From: GCA-002733465 sp965230525
Lineage (GTDB): Bacteria > Pseudomonadota > Gammaproteobacteria > Enterobacterales > Kangiellaceae
Direction: 5' to 3'
DNA length: 64,000 bases
Assembly: GCA_965230525.1 (NCBI GenBank)
Contig: OZ246008.1
Coordinates: forward strand, 4,402,001 to 4,466,000
Shown piece by piece: positions 51,103 through 60,737 of the stretch (the first letter of the stretch is position 1; every line of letters begins with the position of its first letter). Both the position numbers and the translations under genes were made by a program. The notes under the pieces are model-generated. The model searched no databases. It was not told the DNA's origin and worked only from the letters and a program-made list of their open reading frames with translations.

Positions 51103-53577
51103 TTAAATCTTTTTCCTTCTATTACAGGCAAATAATCCCCACAACAATAATAAAAACCCTGCGCCCATGCCCCCGCCGCCTGAAGAGGATTCTGGCTCTG
51201 GCTCGGTAGGCGTAGTTGTTTGTTGAGTCACACTCACTTCAATTTTGGTGGCTGTTTGATTAAGTGAGATCTCTAACCCTTGGCTAGCAACATCGGGCAA
51301 AACAACTTGATCAAATTCGCCGTTGATTTGATTTGCGGTGAGTAATTCGAAGGTGTTATCCGCCGCTAAACTAAAGCCATCGGCTAGTTCCACGGTTAAT
51401 GATCCTGCAAGTGTGACAACACCGGCAGCGTCGATGGAATGGTAACCCGTTCCTTTTTCTACGCCTTGAATAGTTAAAGTAACCTGACTGGTTTCGGAAA
51501 GCTCTAGGCTTCCTTCGGTGGTCATTACTTTGGGTTGTTCACCAAGGTCGATATCGCCATTTAACATCAGAGTCCCTTGCCCAAGAATGGGTTGGGCCGC
51601 GGTCATTACCCCCGAAATCGATAGACTAGCACCGTTATTAATGATGATTTCACCGTTATGATTTAATTCACCCTCAATTTCTATACTTTGATTTTCCGGT
51701 ACTTGAATAACGCTGTTATTTATCACATTTCCAATGACTGAACCGCCGCCGCTTAAAACGGAAAGGGGTTGAATGGTGAGCGCTTGATTAACGGTAAAAG
51801 CACCACTGGCAAGATTCAATGTGATTGCGCCATTTCCGCCACCTAATAGCAATGAGTTAACAGCGGTGGCATTGGCCGGTCCATGCAAGACTAGGTCTTG
51901 CTCAAGGTTTAATTCGAGGTCAGTTTCCTGATTTGGAAATCCACTAAATTGCCAATTGGAAATATCATCCCACTGACCTTCTGGAGCGGTTGATCGCCAA
52001 CCCGAAAGCGGATACCAGACGTAAAGTGCTTCGCTGGTATCTTCAAAAATCACTTTATAGGCTACACGTCCAGAATCATTTAAACCATTGGCCGTTCCAG
52101 TTGTATTATTGTTAAAGATAATATCGCGAACGGTTCGAGTCCCGATTTGTTCTCCTTGACGGCGAATAGTTTGGAAATTTGTTCCATCAGTGATTATCAA
52201 AATATCCTCAGTGGGGATAAAACTGCCCTCATCTCCCTGTTGTTCTTCTAACGCAACTTCTGCTTTAAACACAACAACACCATGATTATTGATCACAGGA
52301 TCTAAAAAATTTCTTAAGCTGCCGTCTTCATAAACATCGTCCCTACGGGCAACCTCGGTCACGCCATCTTCAGAAGCAATAAAAATACCATCGCTTTGTC
52401 CACTGGGTAATAGCAGCTCCATCTTTAACGCAAATACACCGGAATCATTTAAATCGGGGTTGGGAAGATCTGAAAAACCGCCCAAAAAGTCTCGGTAAGT
52501 CGCGGTACCGTCGGGAGTACTCTGGCCCTTAATCATAATGGGAATTATATTGGAGCCTTCGGTATAAAAAAGTCCAGAGCCATCGTCTACGGCAAAACCA
52601 TCACTATTTCGCATTAATGCAGTGAATCCAACGGCTTCTGAGTTGTTGATTCGAGGATGCGAAAGCTGAGTAAAAATCCGAACCTCAGAATCATTTACCG
52701 GTGCTGTATCACCTTCGTGTACTACTAACGAAAAACTATTAAGGTCTATTTTATAGATACCTGAATTTGCGTTGGCTTCTTCGGAATCATTTTGACCTTG
52801 AAACACACTAGCTCCAAAATCATTGCTATAAATTCCTCCGACATGAGTAAATAAACCACTTGAAGCCGAGCCACCTTTTCTGACAATTTCAACCACATTC
52901 TGATTTGCAAATCGCTTAAAAATGGCCGTATTATCTTCAGATCCATTTTCGGTATTATCAAGTGCGGCAAAAAAAGTCACATCGTTATTTGGGCTTAGAC
53001 CAAGAATAGCTGTCACTCCAAACTCCTGATACTCACCATTATTAGAGTCTACCGCGTCACCTGCTTCTGCCACCAAATCGTAGGAGCCCTCTGATTCGAC
53101 AACGATTATCGAGTCACCTAGATCGCCGGAATTGGGTCGAAGTGGCAACATCATGGCAAGATTATTAAATTCGCCAATGCTTAGAGCTGTTCCGCTTGGT
53201 GTATTGGCTATCAAATAAGCGGCTGAAATCCCCAAATGATCGATATGGTACTGCTCATTGTCGACCACAAAAAACTCGCCTTCCCTAACAACTTGCTCCA
53301 GCGTTGTGATACTGGGGTTAATTCCATTACCAAGTGCGATTCGATAGATTGCGGTGTCATCAGCAGATTCTTCTTCTGTTTCTTGTAGCCAAGCAGAAAA
53401 TACGAGGTTACTTGAAACATTGAGGGTGGGAGTTGCCAATGATTCAAATTGGCCATTTTCACCTGGCACATTGGTTTCGGTTCTGACTATTTCGAAATTC
53501 GAATTTGCTACTGCCAATTGACTAGCCAGCACCAAGCTACAAATAATTGATACTTTAGGCAAAACCAAACGAGTCAT
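51103..53577 (-). CDS. Secreted beta-rich protein with GlyGly-CTERM anchor
   Basis: An exported surface protein. A signal peptide (VSIICSLVLASQLAVANS) begins at ATG 53577; a start 26 codons upstream would place it oddly inside the protein. The body has repeating beta segments with NDSG/NNxG turns (HPRINNSEAVGFTAL, NPDLNDSGVFALKM, DPVINNHGVVVFKAEV), a tandem-repeat style of surface proteins, then an autotransporter-like part (ANATAVNSLLLGGGNG, LTLNLASGAFTV style). The end has the GlyGly-CTERM signal: SSSGGGGMGAG, hydrophobic LLLLWGLFA, then RRKK. This class is cut by rhombosortase and attached to the surface or exported by type II secretion. About 824 residues; the ligand is unknown. Confidence 0.82.
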   Translation of the reverse strand: MTRLVLPKVSIICSLVLASQLAVANSNFEIVRTETNVPGENGQFESLATPTLNVSSNLVFSAWLQETEEESADDTAIYRIALGNGINPSITTLEQVVREGEFFVVDNEQYHIDHLGISAAYLIANTPSGTALSIGEFNNLAMMLPLRPNSGDLGDSIIVVESEGSYDLVAEAGDAVDSNNGEYQEFGVTAILGLSPNNDVTFFAALDNTENGSEDNTAIFKRFANQNVVEIVRKGGSASSGLFTHVGGIYSNDFGASVFQGQNDSEEANANSGIYKIDLNSFSLVVHEGDTAPVNDSEVRIFTQLSHPRINNSEAVGFTALMRNSDGFAVDDGSGLFYTEGSNIIPIMIKGQSTPDGTATYRDFLGGFSDLPNPDLNDSGVFALKMELLLPSGQSDGIFIASEDGVTEVARRDDVYEDGSLRNFLDPVINNHGVVVFKAEVALEEQQGDEGSFIPTEDILIITDGTNFQTIRRQGEQIGTRTVRDIIFNNNTTGTANGLNDSGRVAYKVIFEDTSEALYVWYPLSGWRSTAPEGQWDDISNWQFSGFPNQETDLELNLEQDLVLHGPANATAVNSLLLGGGNGAITLNLASGAFTVNQALTIQPLSVLSGGGSVIGNVINNSVIQVPENQSIEIEGELNHNGEIIINNGASLSISGVMTAAQPILGQGTLMLNGDIDLGEQPKVMTTEGSLELSETSQVTLTIQGVEKGTGYHSIDAAGVVTLAGSLTVELADGFSLAADNTFELLTANQINGEFDQVVLPDVASQGLEISLNQTATKIEVSVTQQTTTPTEPEPESSSGGGGMGAGFLLLLWGLFACNRRKKI

Positions 53578-54001
53578 CCGCTTACTTTTTAAATGAGTTT
53601 TTGCTTGGTATATAACTTGATCTATAAATTGAGGTTCAGTTACCCATTGTTCCATTACTTTAATGCTCCAAAATACGTTTTTGATCCAATTTAAAATACC
53701 GTTTTAAACTTAACGGCTAGTGTGTTTTCACTTTACGCGATGAATGGTGGGTGATCATGACTTATTGGGGGATCATCAAACTTACGGAGCCTTAACAAGA
53801 AACCTCTTCTAAACCTCTGTAATTAAAGGATTATTTATTTGAAAGACGCGACACTGTCAGTCCTATTGTCAAATAGTCCAAATTGATCAAACTTTAAACG
53901 ACAACTAATCTATATTTTTCTTAGGTTTGGCAATGACAACACGATACAATTGCGCCACCAATACATAGACTCGGCTGATGGACTTAAGGTAGCCTGTAGA
54001 C
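53578..54001. other. Divergent intergenic region, nothing recognised
   Basis: About 420 bases upstream of the GlyGly-CTERM gene and the STAS-like gene. AT-rich, without a confident promoter, repeat or reading frame beyond the N-terminal extension of the GlyGly-CTERM frame. Confidence 0.4.
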
Positions 54002-54361
54002 ATGATATCTTTGAATATTTCTTTTGCTAAAGTTATTAAATTGCGAGCTGATCTTGCTGAAGTTTTTGTTGATCAAGGGGTTGAGGTTGATACCAAAATG
54101 GTCGATGAGATACACAAAGCATTTCAATCACTTTTTGCCGATCAGTTCTCGGTATTAGTTAATAAATCCAATGCCTACTCCAGCCAGCTAAACGCATTGG
54201 AACAATTTGGTAAGTTGAACACCTTGGACAAGATTGCGGTCTATGCGCCTAATGAACTGGCAAAGCTGAGCGCAGAGTTTTCTGCAGATATTCCAAGCTC
54301 GGCAGCGCTTAATATTAAAGTCTTTACTGACAGAGAGGCTGCGCTTGATTGGCTTGAATAA
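54002..54361 (+). CDS. SpoIIAA/STAS-like small protein
   Basis: A 119-residue cytoplasmic protein whose pattern fits the SpoIIAA-like (STAS-related) fold: a strand, EIHKAFQSLFADQFSVLVNKSNAYSSQLNALEQF, then KIAVYAPNELAKLSAEFSADI, and a final strand-helix with VFTDREAALDWLE. The closing FTDREAALDWL is common in such proteins. The role may be partner switching or small-molecule binding; no partner is adjacent. The assignment is by pattern only. It is a single gene, divergent from the GlyGly-CTERM gene and convergent with the lipoprotein gene. Confidence 0.6.
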   Translation: MISLNISFAKVIKLRADLAEVFVDQGVEVDTKMVDEIHKAFQSLFADQFSVLVNKSNAYSSQLNALEQFGKLNTLDKIAVYAPNELAKLSAEFSADIPSSAALNIKVFTDREAALDWLE

Positions 54362-54418
54362 CGAGTCTTCTAAATCAAGATGCTGGTTTCGATTATTAAT
54401 GAGCTAAATTAAAACGGA

Positions 54419-54637
54419 TTACTTGCGCTTTTCACGACTCGCTTGCTTTCGTCGCTCAATTTCTTTATCAACATTTTCACAACCCGTTGCAAATACCGCG
54501 GACTTTTTGGGAACACTATCGCAATGGCGCTTCTTGTCTTTTAATTCAGAGTAAGACATTTTTTCATATTTTCCCTCCCCGCAGGCAACCAACACTCCCA
54601 TCGATAGGATTAAAATTACACATTTTGTCTTGTTCAT
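54419..54637 (-). CDS. Small lipoprotein (72 residues)
   Basis: A short lipoprotein with signal peptide and lipobox VLVAC (Cys19). The mature part (KYEKMSYSELKDKKRHCDSV, KKSAVFATGCENVDKEIERRKQ) is basic and helical with two more cysteines, a pattern that recalls EexN-type lipoproteins but too weakly to name. ATG 54637 is chosen over a much earlier one (54835), which would give an odd N-terminal extension overlapping the neighbour gene. It follows the 289-residue gene, leftward. Confidence 0.6.
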   Translation of the reverse strand: MNKTKCVILILSMGVLVACGEGKYEKMSYSELKDKKRHCDSVPKKSAVFATGCENVDKEIERRKQASREKRK

Positions 54638-54777
54638 CACTTGCTCCGTTAGGCTTGCATAGATTAAGCATAGTCGGTGTCCGCCAATAGCGCCTAATTT
54701 AGCCAAGGTGAATTTGGCAAATTTCTCAACCTCCAGATGACCTGCCAGCAAATAACGCCTGATTTTAAACGATTTAG

Positions 54778-55644
54778 CTACCCGGTGAGTTTCATCAAAC
54801 GGCTGTCTGGATTTTGTTTGATTTTTACTTGGCATTCTTTCAAGGCAGATTTAAAAAATCCACGCAGATGCTTTTTTAGATGCTTAGTGACTTGTTTAGC
54901 AGAAATACCTTTTAGCTGGCAAAAAACGGCTAAGGCATAAGTCGATTCCTCTTCACTCATATATACTTGTCGCACGGGCGATTGACCGCCACCACAACCG
55001 CCACAGCCGCCAACTCGAGCAACAATCGCACTATTAGCGAACATAATTCCAAATCCCATAAAAATACCGATTAACTCTCTCGCCATGGGCAGATAGTCTT
55101 GACCGCCCGGTGGTAGCGATTTTTTAATATTACTAAGGTGTTCGGAAAGCCCTTGAACAAAGTGCGCGATCATCCCCTCAGGGCTTTTTAATTGTTGTGG
55201 ATGAAAAGTGAAAATAACCTTGCCACAGGCTTGCGCACCAAGCGCAGAGCTCACCACTGATGCAGGTAGACTTGGATCCATCCTGCCATCGAATAACACG
55301 ATATGCCCCGCTTGCGTACTGGCATTCTTGCCTCGAATCGCACCTTGGATGGTGACCGAATTCTGTATTATCGGACCGCTTGCTGTTTCTGCCAAATTAA
55401 TTAGTTGAGTCGGCCAATGCGCCATACCTGCGTAAAGCTTAACTTGTTCTAGAATTAGACTAGCCATACCATTGGCACTGGTTTCTTTCCCTGGAAAATG
55501 CTGATTATCGGGAAGCACCAAGGTTGTTTCATTGAAAAACACGTCCCTCTCGAATTGCTCGAATGCCCACGCATAAGTGTTGAATATCCATTCAATAATT
55601 TCGGGTTCGAGTAATTGTTGATTGCGATTAAACAAGTTTAGCAT
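54778..55644 (-). CDS. Unknown protein with a Gly-Cys cluster (289 residues)
   Basis: Not recognised. The N-terminus is helical (LLEPEIIEWIFNTYAWAFEQFERD), then a mixed domain with VTIQGAIRGKNASTQAGHIVLFDGRMDPSLPASVVSS and KVIFTFHPQQLKSPEGMIAHFVQGLSEHL, a hydrophobic helix (LIGIFMGFGIMFANSAIVA) and then a GGCGGCGGG cluster at about 212-220. The tail resembles a regular two-helix segment (YALAVFCQLKGI, then KHLRGFFKSALKEC). The paired cysteines might bind metal or a flavin/thiol cofactor, and the hydrophobic stretch before them could insert in the membrane. ATG 55644 is used; TTG 55650 is also in frame. It is downstream of the TPR gene on the same strand. Confidence 0.6.
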   Translation of the reverse strand: MLNLFNRNQQLLEPEIIEWIFNTYAWAFEQFERDVFFNETTLVLPDNQHFPGKETSANGMASLILEQVKLYAGMAHWPTQLINLAETASGPIIQNSVTIQGAIRGKNASTQAGHIVLFDGRMDPSLPASVVSSALGAQACGKVIFTFHPQQLKSPEGMIAHFVQGLSEHLSNIKKSLPPGGQDYLPMARELIGIFMGFGIMFANSAIVARVGGCGGCGGGQSPVRQVYMSEEESTYALAVFCQLKGISAKQVTKHLKKHLRGFFKSALKECQVKIKQNPDSRLMKLTG

Positions 55645-55740
55645 TAGCAAATGATCACCAATTTTCTATGATGACCCAATGTTACACTAACTTAAGCTTG
55701 GATGGCTAACCTCTAAATCCCATCAAAAAGAATTAGGTCA

Positions 55741-55766
55741 CCCGAGCCTTTTCTACCAAGCTCGGG
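55741..55766 (-). terminator. Hairpin after the TPR gene
   Basis: CCCGAGC (55741-55747) and GCTCGGG (55760-55766) form a stem with a 12-base loop; on the minus strand a moderately T-rich stretch follows about eleven bases later. It may end the leftward TPR transcript. Confidence 0.55.
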
Positions 55767-55800
55767 CATCGCTCATTGTCATTGTAGTGTTAAAGAGAAA

Positions 55801-57327
55801 CTAATCTAATGATGCCACTGTATTCAAATCAATTTTCTTAGACGCGCTGTTTCTTAACAAAGCAAAGTCAACCGAGTTAAAATTATATTGTGCTACCTCA
55901 GTAAACAATTTTTTCGCTTGCTTTGGTTGATTGGTTTGCTCTAACGCCAATGCTTTATGAAACTTAACATAAAGCTTGTCTGCATTGGCTTGATCAAAGT
56001 GGGCAACCGCCTGTTTCCACTGCTCTTTTTGAATCGACACTAAGGCCTGTAGCTCATGATAGTCTTCGAGTTTACGTTCATCCTTGATTGACTCAAGAAG
56101 TAATTTCATTTTATCAGCACTTTGCAATGCAGTTTCCAATTGCCCCTCTCTTGCTTGTAGTTGACCACGATAAAAGTGTAGATTTGAGCGAATTCGCCGA
56201 ACAAGATCTTTATTGGTTATCGTTGCTAAAACGGTATTCACCAAGTTTTCCCGCTCGGAAATATATTTTTCAGCCTCATCCAGCATTTGGGTATGCAGCG
56301 CAATTTTTGTCATATTCTGCAAAGTGTTGACCCGCGCTTGGTTTTTGTCATGCACTTTAATCGGTGCAGTCTCAATACTTAACAAATGCTTTTCTAGCAT
56401 TTTGAGTGCTTGCTTGGGATTGTCGTTGTACAAGTGTGTAAACGCTTTGAAGTTGCCATTGTTGTTAAAGTCCGCGGAAAAATTGCCACTGACCTTAATG
56501 GCTCTATCAAAGTCTTCTCTCGCTTGCTTGTAATTTCCTAAGAAGCTATTAACATGACCGCGCTTGCTAATTGCAACACTGTCATTCGGATCGAGTAAAC
56601 TCGCTCGAGTATAGTCTTGATAAGCTTGTTGTAAATTTTGTTGAGCTCGATGAGAGTCCCCTAATTTGATATGTGCCCAAACGTTAGTAGGCTGAAGGTT
56701 TACGGCTTTTTGAAAATACTTTTGCGCCTTCAACATATCTTTTGGCGCATTAAATAAATAACTGTTACCACTGGCAATGTAGCTACCAATTTTGAAGGGC
56801 GCAGCCTTTCTTGCTTGGGAAAAAGCAACACGTGCTTGATCAACCTTTTTGTGTCTTTCTAGCGCGTAACCGCGCTCAATCCATACTAACGTGCTCTGTG
56901 GAAATTTTTCGGTCATTTGTTGCGTGAGTTGCAATTGCTGTTGGCTGTTGCCAGTCATATAAGCAATTTGCAATTCAATGAGGTATTTTTCGGCAGTAGT
57001 GGTGCTATTCATCAACTCTTTCGCCTTATTTAACGCGTAATTGGCTTCTTCTAGTGATGCAGCTGATTTCGCTTGGCCAATCCAACCAATCGGAGCGTTT
57101 GGATTAGATTGAGTGATTGTGGTAAAAATTCGATTAGCAATTGACCACCTTCCCGTATTAAAGGACTCCATTGCGGCATGAACACTGGCAACCGTATTCG
57201 AATCAACATGGGAAATGGTTAAACCATCGATTTCGGTCGATTTGTTTTTATTTGGGCCAGCCGAAACACTTAAGATTATAAAACTAGCAATCGCAATAAT
57301 TGAGATTTTCTTTAACTTGATATTCAT
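55801..57327 (-). CDS. Exported TPR-repeat protein (508 residues)
   Basis: A periplasmic protein with a signal peptide (ISIIAIASFIILSVSAG) and then tandem tetratricopeptide repeats across most of the chain. Examples are AQKYFQKAVNLQPTNVWAHIKLGDSH and YKQAREDFDRAIKVSGN. TPRs normally hold protein partners; no catalytic domain is visible. AAGGAGAATCTA before the ATG at 57327 is a strong ribosome site. It is a separate transcription unit. Confidence 0.8.
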   Translation of the reverse strand: MNIKLKKISIIAIASFIILSVSAGPNKNKSTEIDGLTISHVDSNTVASVHAAMESFNTGRWSIANRIFTTITQSNPNAPIGWIGQAKSAASLEEANYALNKAKELMNSTTTAEKYLIELQIAYMTGNSQQQLQLTQQMTEKFPQSTLVWIERGYALERHKKVDQARVAFSQARKAAPFKIGSYIASGNSYLFNAPKDMLKAQKYFQKAVNLQPTNVWAHIKLGDSHRAQQNLQQAYQDYTRASLLDPNDSVAISKRGHVNSFLGNYKQAREDFDRAIKVSGNFSADFNNNGNFKAFTHLYNDNPKQALKMLEKHLLSIETAPIKVHDKNQARVNTLQNMTKIALHTQMLDEAEKYISERENLVNTVLATITNKDLVRRIRSNLHFYRGQLQAREGQLETALQSADKMKLLLESIKDERKLEDYHELQALVSIQKEQWKQAVAHFDQANADKLYVKFHKALALEQTNQPKQAKKLFTEVAQYNFNSVDFALLRNSASKKIDLNTVASLD

Positions 57328-57710
57328 TAGATTCTCCTTGATAACAACTTATCAAAATTTTTCTCCAAAATTGGAAAATAATTTATTAAACAAAGTTACA
57401 TACAAGAAGTCATAACATGACAATATTGAGTGAAAATCTAAATCAAACAATATTTGGCAAATACGCTTGGCTTCTAGTTTCTTAGCCACAAAAAGCGTTA
57501 AGAACTTGAGCGCTTTTATGATGGGGAAAGCTAGATTACGCCTTTATTTTTGCATTGCAATGGTAATCTGAGATAAAGAAGTGAAAAGAATGACAACACT
57601 ATTTTTCAGACATTGATGGTATAAGAAACGCAGGAGATAGCCTACCTTTTTAGGAGCCTATCTCCAAACCCAGCACACTAATGTCGTTGTATTATTTAGA
57701 CTTAATAGCG
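57328..57710. other. Intergenic region with a short inverted repeat
   Basis: About 380 bases. GGAGATAG (57633-57640) and CTATCTCC (57658-57665) form a small stem. No gene is supported. Confidence 0.4.
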
Positions 57711-58781
57711 TCACGAAACCTGCTTTTTAAGCTGATTGGCTAAACTAAGAATATCCATGCCCTTGCTCAACTCCCCTTGCATAAAAGCGAGCATTCCATG
57801 CATGACGATTAATAGTCTATGATAGGCTTGAGGTTGCTTTAGCATTTCGCTACGGGCAGCGTCATAGCCCTGTTGTTGGTAGAGCATTAGCAAATCAACC
57901 GAATATTCTTCCGGTGTTCTTTGTCGATGCTTGGGTTGATAGCCTAATTCGCTAACGACTAACTCAGCTAGACGCCATACAGACCAAGGGTTTTGCCCGG
58001 TAATCAATTTTCCATCTTGTACTACTTGTTCTAAATAAGCCACTCCGGGTTGAAAATTGGCCCCTTGTTCTACCAACTTACTTTGCAATAAAAATGGAAA
58101 GACTTCTTTGGCTTCTGGTATTAGTATTAATTCTTCTTCATTGGTAAAACTGCTTACTTTTTTATTGGCTAAAAGCATCTCCCCATTGTCTAATTTGACA
58201 TTAACTAGAGCCGCGGGTCCGTGACATACGGCGCTAACCACTTTGTCGTTTTGATAAAGCGATTGCACGATTTTCTGTACATAAGGGTTGTCAGGAAAAT
58301 CGAACATCGTGCCTTTACCACCGACAAAGTAAACTGCCTCATAGTCATCGGGATTAACTTGTGAAAGTGGTAGGGAATTATTCACTTTTTGCTGTATGGC
58401 TTTGTCGTTTAAAAACGCATAATCAAAAGCCCCCATATCTTCACCGTCGATCACCACCGGAGGCTTCCCACCTTTAGGGCTAGCGATATCAACTTCAAAG
58501 CCATTGGCAATAAACACCCAGTAGGCTCGCGCCAATTCGGTATGTTCGTAGCCGGTCGATTTATCTTCACCCATGGTATCGGTACTGGTAACAACCGCTA
58601 GTATCTTGCCTCGATTTTCTGGCAAGTTTTGCGTGATATAGGGTAAGTCGGCAACTTGAGTTTGCTTAAGCGCTTGAAAATGTGCTTTGTCGGGTAATAG
58701 GCTTTTTAGCCACGCTTTACCACCATAATACCCAACCACTAATACAACAACAGTACTCACAGCAACTAATAATTTCTTCAT
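57711..58781 (-). CDS. Membrane-anchored DJ-1/PfpI-family protein
   Basis: A DJ-1/PfpI class protein carrying an N-terminal membrane anchor (LLVAVSTVVVLVVGYYGG), with the rest outside the cytoplasm. The core has the Hsp31-like layout: ILAVVTSTD at 60, GYEHTELARAYWVF (a Glu at 79 or 82), VDIASPKGG, and the nucleophile Cys186 followed by His187 in SAVCHGPAAL. This family includes chaperones, deglycases and glyoxalase III-type enzymes; which one applies cannot be told. It has a C-terminal extension (about 270-356) with a helical look. 356 residues; a single gene read leftward. Confidence 0.85.
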   Translation of the reverse strand: MKKLLVAVSTVVVLVVGYYGGKAWLKSLLPDKAHFQALKQTQVADLPYITQNLPENRGKILAVVTSTDTMGEDKSTGYEHTELARAYWVFIANGFEVDIASPKGGKPPVVIDGEDMGAFDYAFLNDKAIQQKVNNSLPLSQVNPDDYEAVYFVGGKGTMFDFPDNPYVQKIVQSLYQNDKVVSAVCHGPAALVNVKLDNGEMLLANKKVSSFTNEEELILIPEAKEVFPFLLQSKLVEQGANFQPGVAYLEQVVQDGKLITGQNPWSVWRLAELVVSELGYQPKHRQRTPEEYSVDLLMLYQQQGYDAARSEMLKQPQAYHRLLIVMHGMLAFMQGELSKGMDILSLANQLKKQVS

Positions 58782-58946
58782 CTTTCAGTCCGATTAATTT
58801 ATCAATGATGATAAAACTACCAACCAGGGTGTGAAATGAGTGTGAAGTCGTTATGGTGGAAAGTTGATTTGTTGAACTTCAGCTTCAGGGAAATCGGCTT
58901 TTAAAACCTATTGTCGTGAATACAGACTAAAAGTAAACAATTTAAG

Positions 58947-60737
58947 TTATTCAACGCTACCCAACTTTAAGAATAGCGGGTTAACGGTCTTTAAAAAAAT
59001 CCAAACAGGAATGGCAATCAAAATTGGTAGAATAATATTCATTACCAAAATATTGACAGCTTTATAGGGCATTCGTGCATACTCAATTTCTTTCCCAACA
59101 TCAGCGCCTAAGATGCGATCGGCCAGCATTGATAAAAGATACATTGCAATAGCAGGTATTATGAATGCCAATGCAGCATCAACATTAAACTGTAAAACCT
59201 GCTGCCACCAATTAGGCATAAATTTATCCAATAAATATACTACTGAAAAATAAATACTAATGAAAAACAGTATCAAAGGAATGTGAGCGAGAGAGGCCAG
59301 TATAAAATTCTGTCTAAAGGTTTTAAAAAATTTGTTGGTACCTATCGAGATTTGCTTACCTAAGTCAGCATCGCTATCGCCTAATCGACCTTGTAGGCAA
59401 TTGAATGACCATGTGTGCTCCTTGATTGTTGCGGAGGACGATTGGTCGGGGTGAATTATTTTTTTGAGTTTTTGCATTTGCTCATCAGACATTTGATAAG
59501 CGTCTTGTTCCAAACCATAAACTTCATAATCAGAAAAAGCATCCAAATCAGTTCTGACTCTAGAAAAGAGCAGCTGATTTATTTGGGTAACGTCAAAAGC
59601 GGTTTTGCTATCCACGACACCATGCTTCTCGGCTTCACATTTATCAGATTCATCGCCCTCTTCGTTAACCAATATTCTCTTTGCAAATAAACCTCGCGTA
59701 AGATGGACAAACTCAACATGCCCTTGACCTTGATTAATTAAGCCATTGATCATTTCTTCTCTTACTCGACTAGTCAAAATGCCAGTCATTGAAGTGAGCA
59801 CAGGAACGGTACCCACTTCCGGGCTATTAGTCGCGTCTCCCTGTCCTGATGCATCGCTGACAACAAAGTAGCTGCAAGAAATCTTCGATTCTAGCATCCA
59901 AAGCGCCCCGGCAATTCCTTGATTATCAAAGACGCCGCCATCGACTAATTGAACCGTTCTTTCTTTATACAAGTTTGAAACAGCCATTGGTGGAAAAAGC
60001 CCAGGTACTCCCGCAGATGCCGCTACCGCTGATCCAACAGAAAACCCTTTGGTCTTGCGCGAAGTAATCGTCTCATAACGACTGTATGAATATCGATCCT
60101 TCTTATCGATATCGTAAAAATTGTTGTTTCTAGGTGGAATTTCACCCATGCCACTTCCAGTAAATATCCAATTATGCCCTGAGTTCAAACTCGTAGAGTT
60201 AATCACGATGACGGGAGCATTGTTGATTCTTTGCTGATTGGTTTGCGCGCCTTTATAAGGGTGAAAAGCTTGGTGATCCTTAGGTGAAATATGCAGGTCA
60301 GTCATGTTAATTGAGGTTGCTTGTTTTTCTGGCGACTTCCCCTGGTTATAGAGTGGCAAATACAAATACTGGGTGTAGAGCCGACCGATTTGATCCGAAC
60401 GAGAGAAATTAGGCAACGCCATACGCATATTGGCGATGGGGTTTAGAAAAGTTCTCATTCGTATATTTTTAGCAACGCCCTTACGAAATGTTTTTTCAAG
60501 CTCTACGACAAGATCAATATAATCTTGGTCAACAATATCTTGGTCCGCTTTGGATTCCAAAAGTCGCTTGAGTAAAATGTAATAAGCGACACCTAAAATC
60601 GAACCACCGGAGACCGTAGAAATGACTTTGACGTTTTTTAAAAGTCCCTTTTCCGCCATTTGCGCCAAAACACCAATATGATAAAAGGAAGCTCTAAATC
60701 CGCCTCCCGATAAACACAACCCAATTCCTTTATTCAT
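58947..60737 (-). CDS. Membrane-anchored patatin-like phospholipase
   Basis: A serine lipase of the patatin family, likely acting on phospholipids. The oxyanion GGGFR (11-15), the nucleophile Ser43 in STVSGGS and the Asp266 of DGGVFDNQG give the Ser-Asp dyad. The first residue of the GxSxG motif is Thr rather than Gly, which varies in the group. A central insertion (about 140-235) separates the dyad, and the last ~125 residues hold three membrane helices (about 470-500, 520-545, 565-585). The protein is 596 residues; the ATG at 60737 is clear. The membrane tail is unusual and suggests action at the inner membrane. It stands alone. Confidence 0.85.
   Translation of the reverse strand: MNKGIGLCLSGGGFRASFYHIGVLAQMAEKGLLKNVKVISTVSGGSILGVAYYILLKRLLESKADQDIVDQDYIDLVVELEKTFRKGVAKNIRMRTFLNPIANMRMALPNFSRSDQIGRLYTQYLYLPLYNQGKSPEKQATSINMTDLHISPKDHQAFHPYKGAQTNQQRINNAPVIVINSTSLNSGHNWIFTGSGMGEIPPRNNNFYDIDKKDRYSYSRYETITSRKTKGFSVGSAVAASAGVPGLFPPMAVSNLYKERTVQLVDGGVFDNQGIAGALWMLESKISCSYFVVSDASGQGDATNSPEVGTVPVLTSMTGILTSRVREEMINGLINQGQGHVEFVHLTRGLFAKRILVNEEGDESDKCEAEKHGVVDSKTAFDVTQINQLLFSRVRTDLDAFSDYEVYGLEQDAYQMSDEQMQKLKKIIHPDQSSSATIKEHTWSFNCLQGRLGDSDADLGKQISIGTNKFFKTFRQNFILASLAHIPLILFFISIYFSVVYLLDKFMPNWWQQVLQFNVDAALAFIIPAIAMYLLSMLADRILGADVGKEIEYARMPYKAVNILVMNIILPILIAIPVWIFLKTVNPLFLKLGSVE

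Noticed and set aside
50949..51131. 60-codon leftward frame after the GlyGly-CTERM gene
   Set aside because: Starts with TTG inside the previous gene, lacks a ribosome site, and has no recognisable domain; possible but not supported.
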